A DNA stretch of 64,000 bases from positions 124,001-188,000 of the forward strand of contig CP073749.1 in the NCBI GenBank assembly GCA_024398055.1. Reading direction: 5' to 3'. Below, in pieces: positions 17,500-26,621 of the stretch. This DNA is from a bacterium SCSIO 12741 (GTDB lineage Bacteria; Bacteroidota; Bacteroidia; Flavobacteriales_G; Salibacteraceae). Position 1 is the stretch's first letter. Each line of letters opens with the position of its first letter. Position numbers and translations under genes: made by a program. The notes beneath the pieces were generated by a model. It was given only the letters and a program-made list of their open reading frames with translations, did no database searches and was not told the DNA's origin.

Positions 17500-20259
17500 T
17501 CAATAAATTCGAAGCTTAAAGACTTGATTTCCCTGGGCGGTTTGAACATGGATCAAATAGAGCGAAGATTCCAAATGCCCCAAATCCCAATTCCACTCCA
17601 AGGCTGGCTCTAACGTTTTTTGGTCCAACACTTTACCCGACAAATCGGTGAGGGTTAAAAGTTGAATATCGACCGATTCAGATTGGATGGTTACCTGACC
17701 GTCACTCGGATTTGGATACAACTTCAGAGACGATTTTAAAGCAGGTTCGGTCACCGAATTGGGCAATCTACCATGAATTAGGTAGTAAGCTGAATCCGCA
17801 CTTTCCTGCAATTCTGCGAAAGAATGGGCTACCAAAATAGCAACTTGGAAGGTTAAAGTGTCACCCACGGGAATTTGATGAGGACCTGAACTAATCACCT
17901 GGAGTACATCACCTCCCCCTGTTTGTTCCCCAGCCCGCTCACGGGTGGTGGATAAGGTGTAATATTTTTCTTCCTTGCTATACACGTCGTTGTCCGTAAT
18001 ATCAATTCCTCCAGCACCACCGGAGATATTGTCTATGGCATAGGTTTTCCATTCCTTTTCCGGACTTATCAATTGCATAGCGCACCATGTATCCTCCTGA
18101 TCTACTTCATAGGAATAAGCCAAATAGCGCTGGCCATCGTAGGCTGCCCGGTTTTTGTTGTAATCACCGATATCCCAGTCGCTCATCATACCCACATAGA
18201 TATCCTTAAGGTCCTTATTCTTACGGCTAAAAATCTGGTATTCAAAGAGCACAAAATTATCCTTGCCATCTCCCTTCCAAGCGTAGGCATTTTGCACCAC
18301 TCCCACTCCCAATTCATCCTTGGCATTGGAATCATCGAAACCTCCGGTAAGGGCGAAAGGTGCTTGTGCAGGGTTCCATTCTGAGATTCCACGAGTCGCC
18401 AGAAAATCGCGTTGCTCTACGTATTGAAAACCTCTTAAACGATCGACTACCGTGACTTCATTTTGGATATCGTTTCCAATCATCAATCCACCTTCGTGGA
18501 GCAACTGTGCTCCGCCCTGGTAGGTAACGCCTTTTCCTGAAATGGTCGGGTATTCATACCAACCGTAGGTGCCCCGGGTTCCTAAACTGGTAGTGATATC
18601 GTTGTAGTTGATAACGGAATACGTCGGATTTACCTGATGGGTAAAACCATAATAAAAGGTATCGGTATTCTGAATGACCTTGAGCTCCAGTTGCAGGGCA
18701 TAATTATCCGGAACACTCGAAGCGATGGACAGTTGAAATGCACTATCGGCGGAAGCGGTATCGTTGGTGGCCAGAGCTCGCAAAGTACTCTTGGACTTAA
18801 ATACCTGGGCATATCCATTCAGGCTGCTTAGTTCCAATTGGTAGGAACCGGTTGATGGATCGAGGTAATTGGCCAATTCGACCAATACATCCAGCGTATC
18901 TCCGGGTTCAGAAACTCCATTATCAGGTTCTGTGAAATAGCTCTTCACCCATTCAGGATAGGCCTTATTCGAAAACTTCAGAGCTTCACCGATATGGATC
19001 ATTCCAGCTCCAAACTTGTTTTTGTAAAAAGAATTTTGGCCGTTAGCGTAAATATCGGTCGAGCTAGCTTTTAACCAGGATTTCACCTCAGTAGGTGTAA
19101 GGCCTGGCTTATAGGATCGCAACAAAGCGGCACAGCCACTCACAATGGCCGAGGAGTAAGAACTACCACTGTTAGAAGCGTATTTGTTTCCACCCTTGGT
19201 CGACCAAATGTTAAGCCCGGGAGCGGATAGATCCACGTAGTAGCCATAGTTGGAATTGCTCATCGCACTTCCGCTGTAATCCACATTAGCCACTGACAGC
19301 ACCGCTTCGTACAAAGCAGGATAATTCAGATCTTCTTTGCCCTGGTTTCCAGTGGCCGCTACAACCAAAGCTCCTTTATCGTAGGTCGCATAGTTGACCA
19401 TATCTTCTCCAAACTGGCTGTGGATTTTAAAATTCCAGGAACAGTTAATCACCTGGCATCCGTGATCAGCTGCATATTTAATGCCTTCGTAGCCGTAAAG
19501 TACCTGAGAGCCGTTGGTCACCTTGATGTTCATCATTCGGCAGTTGAATCCTGGGCCAGCTACACCCAAACTATTGTTGGTAGCCGGTGCTATAGCCCCT
19601 GACATTTGTACACCGTGATCTACTCCACCGCTGTATTGAACGTTGTTATTGTTTCCTTCAAAGTTCCAGCCGTAATAATTGTCTACAAATCCATCCTGAT
19701 CATCATCCACGCCGTTGATCGGATCATTGGTGTTGCGGTAGAAATTGGGTTTTAGGTCCAGGTGGTTCGTATCCGTTCCAGCATCCACAACTCCAATAAT
19801 GGTTGAACTACTTCCTTTCGTAATATCCCACGCATCATAAGCACCAATGGTATGTAAGTACAACTGCTTGGTGATATCCGGATCGTTAGGCGTGTATGCC
19901 AATTGGCCAATCCAACAGGGTTCTGCATAATCAAACAGACCCGTTTCCATCAGTAATTTGGAAAGCTTTATCGGATTTTCCTGCGGGGAAAATTCCAAAA
20001 CATAAATACGCTCTACCGCCACCGTTCCCGGTTCGGCAATTTCAGATTGATTGGGAAATTTTTGAGAAACCCGAAGATCAAATTCATACTGAATAGATTC
20101 GAAGGACTCTGGGTACTTTTCTGAGTAAAACTGATCTTGGTATTCAGGTGCCACTTTGATGTGGACCTTTCCCAATTGGTAGTTATTCTGGGCCATCAGA
20201 TTGGACATGACGAAGCTGCACATCACCATTAACCAACCGTATATTAACCCTTTTCTCAT
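17500..20259 (-). CDS. Subtilisin-like S8 serine protease with T9SS type A sorting tail
   Basis: A 919-residue secreted protease. Signal peptide (1-23), then an S8 domain with Asp159 (IIGVVDAGTD), His215 (VDHGVQMSGAIA) and Ser367 (SGSSYSSAIVSG). The catalytic-site wording deviates from the classical HGTHVAG and GTSMA motifs, so activity is likely but not certain. A long beta-rich region follows, and residues from about 840 form a Por secretion tail (LKLYPNPSDGQVTI to FKLRIY) that directs export by the type IX system and cell-surface anchoring. Its ATG overlaps the stop of the upstream S8 gene (ATGA), so the pair is translationally coupled. Both proteases probably digest extracellular protein. 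Confidence 0.9.
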   Translation of the reverse strand: MRKGLIYGWLMVMCSFVMSNLMAQNNYQLGKVHIKVAPEYQDQFYSEKYPESFESIQYEFDLRVSQKFPNQSEIAEPGTVAVERIYVLEFSPQENPIKLSKLLMETGLFDYAEPCWIGQLAYTPNDPDITKQLYLHTIGAYDAWDITKGSSSTIIGVVDAGTDTNHLDLKPNFYRNTNDPINGVDDDQDGFVDNYYGWNFEGNNNNVQYSGGVDHGVQMSGAIAPATNNSLGVAGPGFNCRMMNIKVTNGSQVLYGYEGIKYAADHGCQVINCSWNFKIHSQFGEDMVNYATYDKGALVVAATGNQGKEDLNYPALYEAVLSVANVDYSGSAMSNSNYGYYVDLSAPGLNIWSTKGGNKYASNSGSSYSSAIVSGCAALLRSYKPGLTPTEVKSWLKASSTDIYANGQNSFYKNKFGAGMIHIGEALKFSNKAYPEWVKSYFTEPDNGVSEPGDTLDVLVELANYLDPSTGSYQLELSSLNGYAQVFKSKSTLRALATNDTASADSAFQLSIASSVPDNYALQLELKVIQNTDTFYYGFTHQVNPTYSVINYNDITTSLGTRGTYGWYEYPTISGKGVTYQGGAQLLHEGGLMIGNDIQNEVTVVDRLRGFQYVEQRDFLATRGISEWNPAQAPFALTGGFDDSNAKDELGVGVVQNAYAWKGDGKDNFVLFEYQIFSRKNKDLKDIYVGMMSDWDIGDYNKNRAAYDGQRYLAYSYEVDQEDTWCAMQLISPEKEWKTYAIDNISGGAGGIDITDNDVYSKEEKYYTLSTTRERAGEQTGGGDVLQVISSGPHQIPVGDTLTFQVAILVAHSFAELQESADSAYYLIHGRLPNSVTEPALKSSLKLYPNPSDGQVTIQSESVDIQLLTLTDLSGKVLDQKTLEPALEWNWDLGHLESSLYLIHVQTAQGNQVFKLRIY

Positions 20260-23070
20260 TGTTCTATTCGAATCTTAAACCAATTTTCTTGCTGAGCTTG
20301 CACCACTCTTATCAGGTACAAACCGGAAGGCCACTGGCCCCAATCCCAAACTTTTTGTACTTCACCCATTTCGAGAGAAGTCTCATTAACTACACGTCCT
20401 CGCAAAGTTAACAGTTGGATGCGAGCGGGCTCAACCGCTGGATCATCCAGCCGTATCGTTAAAACATTGTTGGCGGGGTTAGGATACAATTTGATGGTAG
20501 ACTGACTGTTTTCATCGTCTATCCCTTCCCAAACACATGGAATGGCAACTACTTTGATTGAATCCTTTGAAGAACAACCCAAACTGTCAGTTCCTTCTAC
20601 CCAATACGTGCCGCCTACATAGATTCGTAAGGAATCAGTTGTAGAGCTATCTGACCAAAAGTAAGTCAACGCCCCAGAAGCATATAAAACTGAAGAGTCT
20701 TTGAGACAGAACATGGAATCACCCGTGACTTGGGTCATGGGCAAGGTCAATTCATAAACCCGAATGGAATCAGAAGAAGGACAAAGATTGCTATCCAGAG
20801 CCTCAACGTAGACCATTCCACCCTGACTAATCGTTACAGAATCGCCAGAAAGACCTCCGGGGTTCCATATATAGGTAACTGATCCCTGGGCTCTCAAAAC
20901 GGTCTCAGAACCCGCACAAAATTGGGTGTCGCCGCTAATGACAACAGGATGATAGGGATACTGCTCCACGTCCAAGGTATCTGAAAATCCCAAACATCCC
21001 TGAGAATTGGTCATACGAGCGAATACCGTATCTGACTGATGTAGGGTGATCAAAGATGTACTGTCTCCCGTATTCCAAACTACATTCGAATAGGAGCCTG
21101 TAATGGAAACGCTTAGACTATCTCCTGTACAAAAAGCCGAATCACCGGAAGAAGTGGTTAATGGAGGGTTGAAATTGGAATGTAGCAAAGCATCTAAGCC
21201 GTGCACTTTTCCATGACCAAATTGATGGTTTGGCAATCCGCCGGTAAGGCTATCTCCAAACAAAGTGGCCATCAAAGCCTGTTTGATCTCGGCGTGGGTT
21301 GCATCCGGGCATTTTTCAAGGTAAAGTGCAGCAATTCCAGCCACTACCGGTGACGCCATAGAAGTCCCTCCATTGGTAAAATGATACCCTCCTTTCGCCA
21401 GTCGATGGCGTTGAGAAGGCGTATTGGCTAAAAAGTTTAAATCGACCAAACGACCGGAAGTCAAGGTAAAGTTACCTGGCGCTGCCATATCCGGCTTGAT
21501 TTGACCATGACGGGTCGGCCCAGAGCTTGAAGTTGCTCCAATCCCCCAATGGGTAGATCAACGGTGACATGTCTCCCTCCATCCACATTTTCGAAATCGT
21601 AACGGTTGTTGTAATTGGCTACCGTAATTAAGTTCGGGGCACAGGCCCATCCGCTTACAATGCTTTGCAGCGTATCGGGAGTGACAAAATATTGAATATT
21701 AGGGTATTGCTGAGTACTCGGAAGCCCAGTACTCACCAAATTGGAAATCCGTAACCACGAAGCTCCCCAAATGTCGTATTCACCAGTACCCATGGTCAGT
21801 AGTCCATAGTAGCGGCCGGTTGGTGGATTTATGATAAGAACTTGCAACAAATAGCGACCGTTGATTTCTTCGGCCCAGGTCATGTACTGAGAATTACCTC
21901 CTAAGGGAGTAACCAACAGGGTATCCAAACGATTGGTGATGGTATCCAGAAAATAGATAGAATCGATCCAGGTAGAAGTGTCGGTGTAGCCTACTCCAAA
22001 GGTAAGCTGATTGAAATCGGCGGTATCGGCCCAAAGTTCCATAAAGACCGAACTACCGAAGGCCGAATTGGGATTAATCTCAAACCAGGAAAACGCCGTA
22101 TCGTTACTCAAACTGGCATGGGCATGAAAAGGGGTACATTTCCCGCATTACCAGCCGCACAGGAAAACGAGCGTCCCGACTTAGCATTCACCAAAGAATC
22201 GATGTAAAGAGTGGGCAAATCCAGTCCATCATGACCTCCCAGGTAATTACCGGCACTCAGGTTAATAACACAAGGCATATCCAAAGAATCAGCCAGGGCA
22301 TAAATGTATTCTACAGCATCGGCCACGGTTTGATCCCAGTTGGACGCGCCGAAATCGGTGGCCACAAAAATGATGGGAGATTCGTAGGCATAACCGCGGT
22401 AATCGGCAACCGTATCAGGGACAGATAAACCATTTCCGGCGGCTATTCCACTAACCATGGTTCCATGGCCACCCCAGCTATTGGGATCGACATGCGGACA
22501 ATTTCCCGCATTGATATCCATGCTATCATATACCTCACCGTAACCATAGCTGGGAAAACGATTGGTATCCAGATTTCTCGATTGATCCCACAAACTGATG
22601 ATCCGTGTATTGCCGATTGAATCCTGAAAATCGGGGTGGTTAAAGTCGATTCCCGAATCGATGATTCCCATAATCACCCCTTTGCCCGAATAGGCCGACG
22701 GAAGAGGCAACACCCCTTGATGAATGGCACGTGCCCCGGTTTGAACCGTTGATGTATCGATTAACGGCTGGCCGTAACCCGAGCTGGTATAGTATCCATC
22801 GATAAAGGATTGACCCAGAAAATCGACTACTTGATTTTCCGGCAAAACCACAGCGTGATAGCCTCGAAAATAGTGTTTGTAAGTTCCGTTGTGCTGAAGC
22901 AGATAGGATTGGATTTCATCTCCCCTGCCCTGAACATAAAGAGACATGGGACGACTCGACTGACTCCATTCGGCTGCACGGGCGCTTAACCACAAGTTGC
23001 CTTGAACGATGTCCTGTGCCCAAATGCTACAGGAAAAGACAATCGTAAATAAGGTGAGCCCAAATTTCAT
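20256..23070 (-). CDS. Second S8 serine protease with T9SS type A tail (two frameshifts)
   Basis: In the raw sequence this is three overlapping pieces. Adding one G/C at 22131-22134 and one at 21543-21547 rebuilds a single protein of about 938 residues. ATG 23070 starts a signal peptide (MKFGLTLFTIVFSCSIWAQ). The triad is Asp138 (IMGIIDSGIDFNHPD), His202 (GGHGTMVSGIAAGN) and Ser571 (GGTSMASPVVAG), all canonical. Three Ig/PKD-like repeats and a Por secretion tail (IKLYPNPANNVLTI to WFKIRI) follow. The joins read VPPFHAHASLSNDTAF and LPIGGIGATSSSGPTRHGQ, exactly what S8 families show. It is first in a two-protease operon. Confidence 0.88.
20550..21146 (-). repeat. Three Ig/PKD-like repeats in the second S8 protease
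   Basis: Three units of about 60 residues, at roughly 21146-20967, 20933-20757 and 20726-20550, share the pattern GDS-x-FC...GDS, a central Y-x-W-(N/S), GG-x-x-(Y/W)VE...DS-x-(L)GC/LC-x-S-D-SI(R/K)V. They are diverged protein-level repeats, typical spacer modules between catalytic domain and T9SS tail in Bacteroidota secreted proteins. Confidence 0.75.
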
Positions 23071-23116
23071 ATCGCACTGAAAAACAGATTTAAAATTAAG
23101 ATTTCCCGGGCACAAA

Positions 23117-23572
23117 TCAGCCCACTTGACTTTGATATTCGGGCAAGCTTTCAATAAATCGATAGCTGCCCTTGTCGTGGTCAATCTCGCAATAGTAATG
23201 GTTTAATCCGTTGGTTACGGCTAAGAAGCGAATTTGCAGAACGGAATTGTAGCGAGCTATTTGATCGAAGGTTTTTTGGGTAATCTCCACCGAGGGTCGC
23301 TTGCACTCCACCAGCACCAATGCTTCCGCCCGGTTGTTGTAACAAACAATATCGCTTCGATTGTCCATTCGGTTGTACTTGATTGGCTTTTCTAATTTCA
23401 TCAGTGATTTGGGATACTGGAATTCCTGATGCAAGTATTCGATGAAGTTTTGCCGGACCCATTCCTCGGGTGTAAGCACCAGAAATTTTTTACGGATGCT
23501 ATCGAAGATGTGAATCTTCCCATCCTCGCGTTTCAGCCGAAACTGATATTCCGGAAGATTTAGCCTTTCCAT
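23117..23572 (-). CDS. Small HsdR N-terminal-like (PD-(D/E)XK fold) protein
   Basis: About 151 residues (ATG 23572; ATG 23581 is possible) matching the type I restriction enzyme R-protein N-terminal fold (HSDR_N_2). Residues LVLTPEEWVRQNFIEYL precede the core with Asp74 (NRSDIVCY) and Glu89-x-Lys91 (ALVLVECKRP), a full PD-(D/E)XK metal site. There is no helicase part and no hsdM/hsdS nearby. This short form is widespread and syntenic in Bacteroidota, suggesting a housekeeping nuclease or DNA-end function, not restriction. It is on the same strand as the nitroreductase, 31 bases downstream. Its actual substrate is unknown. Confidence 0.82.
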   Translation of the reverse strand: MERLNLPEYQFRLKREDGKIHIFDSIRKKFLVLTPEEWVRQNFIEYLHQEFQYPKSLMKLEKPIKYNRMDNRSDIVCYNNRAEALVLVECKRPSVEITQKTFDQIARYNSVLQIRFLAVTNGLNHYYCEIDHDKGSYRFIESLPEYQSQVG

Positions 23573-23602
23573 GTTAAGCATTGAGCTTCGAAGAAAATCA
23601 TC

Positions 23603-24190
23603 CTACTCCTCCCAGTGAGTAAAGTACTCGATGGGCTTACGCGGTGTCTTTCGAGGCCAATCAATATCCGGATAACCCACGTAGATGGTACCCATCACTT
23701 TGTCCGATTCTTCCAGATTCAAAAACTCCTTTAACTCATCGCGATAGGTTAATCCTCCACTACTCCAATAAAAACCCAAGCCATAGGCTGTGGCCAGCAA
23801 AGACATGTTTTGAACCGCAGCGGCTACCGAAGCAATTTCTTCAATTTCAGGCACCCGTCGATCCGGATCCGGACTCATCGTCACAAAGATGACTGCGGAA
23901 GATTTAAGCGGACGTTCCTTTAGCTTCAAGAACTTCCTTTCCGAAAACTTGTCCTCTGGGGTAATTTGGGAATAGGTCTGCGATTGAAATTCTGAAAGTC
24001 GGTTCAATCCCTCTTCGCGAAAAACGGAAAACTTCCAGGGCTGTGTCAACTTATGCGTAGGAGCCCAGCGAGCAACATTGAGCAATTTCTCGATAATCTC
24101 CCGATGGACCTTCCGTTTGGAAAATTGTTCTGGAAAAATGGTTCTCCTGTCTTCAATGACATCTGTGATTTCGCTGAGGTTATAGCGCAT
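23603..24190 (-). CDS. Nitroreductase family FMN-dependent oxidoreductase
   Basis: A 195-residue flavin reductase of the nitroreductase superfamily. The start IEDRRTIFPEQFSKRKV contains the usual RRS-like FMN-phosphate contact, followed by LLNVARWAPTHKLTQPWKF (substrate and FMN region), ASVAAAVQNMSLLATAYGLG, and the closing GTIYVGYPDIDWPRKTPRKP. Homologues reduce nitroaromatics, quinones or related compounds with NAD(P)H. It is encoded between the HsdR-N-like gene and a 124-base spacer in which I see no gene. The physiological substrate is not indicated. Confidence 0.92.
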   Translation of the reverse strand: MRYNLSEITDVIEDRRTIFPEQFSKRKVHREIIEKLLNVARWAPTHKLTQPWKFSVFREEGLNRLSEFQSQTYSQITPEDKFSERKFLKLKERPLKSSAVIFVTMSPDPDRRVPEIEEIASVAAAVQNMSLLATAYGLGFYWSSGGLTYRDELKEFLNLEESDKVMGTIYVGYPDIDWPRKTPRKPIEYFTHWEE

Positions 24191-24314
24191 ATTCTTTCAA
24201 TCTTTAAGCGTCAAAAATAGTTCAATTCACACCAACATGATGCTTTCTTTAGAACCACTTAAAGTACTCAAAGTTCACCTTAGAAGAAAGGCTTATAGAA
24301 GTAGATGTGAATGG

Positions 24315-24962
24315 TTAATCTTGATTGAGAATGCCTAATAGAACCTCATCGTTCATTTCATGCTTCCCATCAAACAAATGAAACTCATACGGAATATCCT
24401 GATCCTTGAGCAGTTGCTCGTTTCCGGCAATTTTTTCCCGGTTAAAAAACTCATCCTGATTTCCGAAAACGTAGTGGAGTTTCATCTTTTTCCAACGGTG
24501 AGCGGTAGCTTCCCAATCCAAATCAGGAGGTAATGATCCAGCCCATAAAACGGCCTCCTCTACATGATAATGCGTAGCTGCCATCCAACGACAAGCCGTG
24601 GCAATTCCCTGAGAGAAAGCCAGCACCTTAATCCGACAATGGCGAGAAGTAAACTGATCCGTAACCGCACACACCAAATCTTCCAGGTAATTGTTGTTGT
24701 CTTCAATGTCTTTTTCCCGATCATCGCTCGTCATCCAGGTGGCTCCTACACGACCATTGTAGCCTTCAAGATAAAACCGGTTTAATCCTTCAGCAACAAC
24801 GACCAGAGAGCGCCCATTGTCGAGCACCTTCACTTTGGGGGTAAAATAACGGGCTTGTTGGCCAAATCCATGTAAAACCAACCAGAGCACTTCAGGATCT
24901 TCCTGATTGCCCATCAAATATTGCCTGGAAGTTCGGGTTACAGGCAGGTAATGCTTTTCCAT
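24315..24962 (-). CDS. Alpha/beta hydrolase, carboxylesterase/phospholipase type
   Basis: A 215-residue cytoplasmic serine hydrolase. The oxyanion segment is LWLVLHGFGQQARYFTP, the nucleophile elbow is LAFSQGIATACRW (Ser in FSQG), the acid is likely Asp in VFGNQDEFF and the base His in FDGKHEMND. It is closest to the phospholipase/carboxylesterase group (PF02230-like). ATG 24962 lies 5 bases after the elbB stop, so it is co-transcribed with elbB and probably moxR. The substrate is unknown. Confidence 0.88.
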   Translation of the reverse strand: MEKHYLPVTRTSRQYLMGNQEDPEVLWLVLHGFGQQARYFTPKVKVLDNGRSLVVVAEGLNRFYLEGYNGRVGATWMTSDDREKDIEDNNNYLEDLVCAVTDQFTSRHCRIKVLAFSQGIATACRWMAATHYHVEEAVLWAGSLPPDLDWEATAHRWKKMKLHYVFGNQDEFFNREKIAGNEQLLKDQDIPYEFHLFDGKHEMNDEVLLGILNQD

Positions 24963-24967
24963 GTTGC

Positions 24968-25654
24968 TTAGAGTAGCTCTTCGAATGCAGCTACAGTCTT
25001 TTGAATTCCCTCATTGATATCGGCGATGGAGGCCTCCATCATGTAACAAGGCGAGGTCACCACTCGATTGGCTTGATCCACCACTACATCTTCTACCGCA
25101 ACTTGCTCGGCTCTACTTCCGAGGCTCTCCATTCCATCACTGATGGCCTGAATTTCATAAGGACTTGGAGCTTGAGTGGTACCTACTGTCAATGCCGGAT
25201 TAACGTCCGATCCCTTAAAAGCTAAGGACAATACTACGGGAGACATGCAAAGTGCAGCAATCGGTTTACCAAGGGCATGAGTACTGCGAATAAGGTGAGC
25301 AATTTCTTCTTGAACCGGACCTTCGGGACCTTCAAATGCCCATTTCGAAAAATTCTTGGCCGAACCAAATCCACCTGGAATTACGAGACCATCATAATCA
25401 GCCATGTCGATTTGAGACAAGGGCTTAATGTTTCCTCTGGCAATTCGAGCAGCTTCCACCAAAATGTTCCGTGTTTCCTCCATTTCTTCCCCGTTGGTGT
25501 GGTTCACCACGTGAAATTGATTTTCATCCGGGGCAGCACATTGGTAAGAAATTCCCTTTTGATCGAGGGCCAATAAAGTCAATACGGATTCGTGAATCTC
25601 GGCTCCGTCGTATACGCCACATCCGCTCAATGCGACCACTACTTTTTTACTCAT
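24968..25654 (-). CDS. elbB: Isoprenoid biosynthesis glyoxalase ElbB
   Basis: A 228-residue DJ-1/PfpI superfamily protein. The start KKVVVALSGCGVYDGAEIHE is the ElbB hallmark, followed by QCAAPDENQFHVVNHTNGEE, DYDGLVIPGGFGSAKNFS and the nucleophile-elbow cysteine in IAALCMSPVVLSLAF. ElbB homologues have glyoxalase activity on glyoxal-type compounds and were first linked to isoprenoid pigment synthesis. It lies between moxR (12 bases upstream) and the esterase gene. Confidence 0.95.
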   Translation of the reverse strand: MSKKVVVALSGCGVYDGAEIHESVLTLLALDQKGISYQCAAPDENQFHVVNHTNGEEMEETRNILVEAARIARGNIKPLSQIDMADYDGLVIPGGFGSAKNFSKWAFEGPEGPVQEEIAHLIRSTHALGKPIAALCMSPVVLSLAFKGSDVNPALTVGTTQAPSPYEIQAISDGMESLGSRAEQVAVEDVVVDQANRVVTSPCYMMEASIADINEGIQKTVAAFEELL

Positions 25655-25666
25655 AACCTGTTCTTA

Positions 25667-26620
25667 TTACAGCAATTCTTGAATAATTCGTTCCAAACCA
25701 AAACCTTCTGCTTCGGCTTTGTAGTTGCGAACTATCCGGTGGCGTAGAATAGGTAGTGCAATGGCTTGTACATCTTCGATATCGGGTGACAATTTGCCAT
25801 TGATCAAGGCGTGGCACTTAGCTCCTACCACCAGGTATTGCGAAGCTCTTGGTCCGGCACCCCAATTTAGGTATTTCTGGACAATTTCCGGAGCGTTTTG
25901 ATCCGGTCTGGTACGACCAGCCAACTTCACTGCATATTCCATCACCGCATCGGTTACTGGAATTTTACGAACCAACTGCTGATATTCCAAAATCTCGGAA
26001 GCACTCATTACATTAGACACCGAAGCTGAACGATCGGTAGTGGTGCTTTTCACCACAGCCAGTTCTTCTTCATAGCTTGGGTAGTCTACCCATACGTTGA
26101 ACATAAAACGGTCTAACTGAGCTTCGGGAAGCGGATAAGTTCCTTCTTGTTCAATCGGGTTTTGAGTTGCCAATACAAAGAAGGGTTCTTCCAATTTGTA
26201 GCGATGTCCAGCAGCGGTCACTGCTTTTTCCTGCATGGCTTCCAGCAGTGCGGACTGTGTTTTAGGTGGTGTCCGGTTAATCTCATCTGCCAAAATGATG
26301 TTGGCAAAAATGGGCCCTTTGATAAACTTGAAGTTGCGGTTTTCATCCAGAATCTCTGCTCCTACAATATCAGAAGGCATCAAGTCGGGGGTAAACTGAA
26401 TCCGGCTAAAATTCAAGCCTAAGGCATCAGAAATGGTGTTTACCAAAAGAGTCTTGGCCAATCCCGGTACACCTACCAAAAGGCAGTGACCGCGGCTAAA
26501 AATGGAGATCAATACAAGCTTGATTACATCTTGCTGACCTACGATTACTTTTCCTATCTCATCATTAAGCCCTTTGTATTGTTGGTGAAAGCGCTCAACC
26601 AGTTGTAAATCTTTTTCCAT
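25667..26620 (-). CDS. MoxR family AAA+ ATPase
   Basis: A 317-residue AAA+ chaperone-like ATPase with Walker A GVPGLAKTLLVN, Walker B ANIILADEINRTPPKTQ, sensor-1 region VLATQNPIEQEGTYPLPEAQ and the C-terminal lid. MoxR proteins act with VWA/DUF58 proteins in assembly of enzyme or envelope complexes, but the usual DUF58 and VWA partners are not adjacent here. It starts one base after the stop of the SurA-like gene, placing it in the guaB-PPIase-MoxR minus-strand string common in Bacteroidota. A link to envelope protein biogenesis is inferred from context. Confidence 0.93.
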   Translation of the reverse strand: MEKDLQLVERFHQQYKGLNDEIGKVIVGQQDVIKLVLISIFSRGHCLLVGVPGLAKTLLVNTISDALGLNFSRIQFTPDLMPSDIVGAEILDENRNFKFIKGPIFANIILADEINRTPPKTQSALLEAMQEKAVTAAGHRYKLEEPFFVLATQNPIEQEGTYPLPEAQLDRFMFNVWVDYPSYEEELAVVKSTTTDRSASVSNVMSASEILEYQQLVRKIPVTDAVMEYAVKLAGRTRPDQNAPEIVQKYLNWGAGPRASQYLVVGAKCHALINGKLSPDIEDVQAIALPILRHRIVRNYKAEAEGFGLERIIQELL

Positions 26621-26621
26621 G

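Noticed and set aside
20256-23184. Three separate proteins (938-residue S8 protease split in pieces)
   Set aside because: Catalytic Asp/His, middle domain and catalytic Ser fall on different pieces; adding one base in each of two G/C runs joins them.
24191-24314. Possible small RNA or gene in the 124-base spacer
   Set aside because: No hairpin with a T run, no start-stop pair of credible length and no known motif seen.
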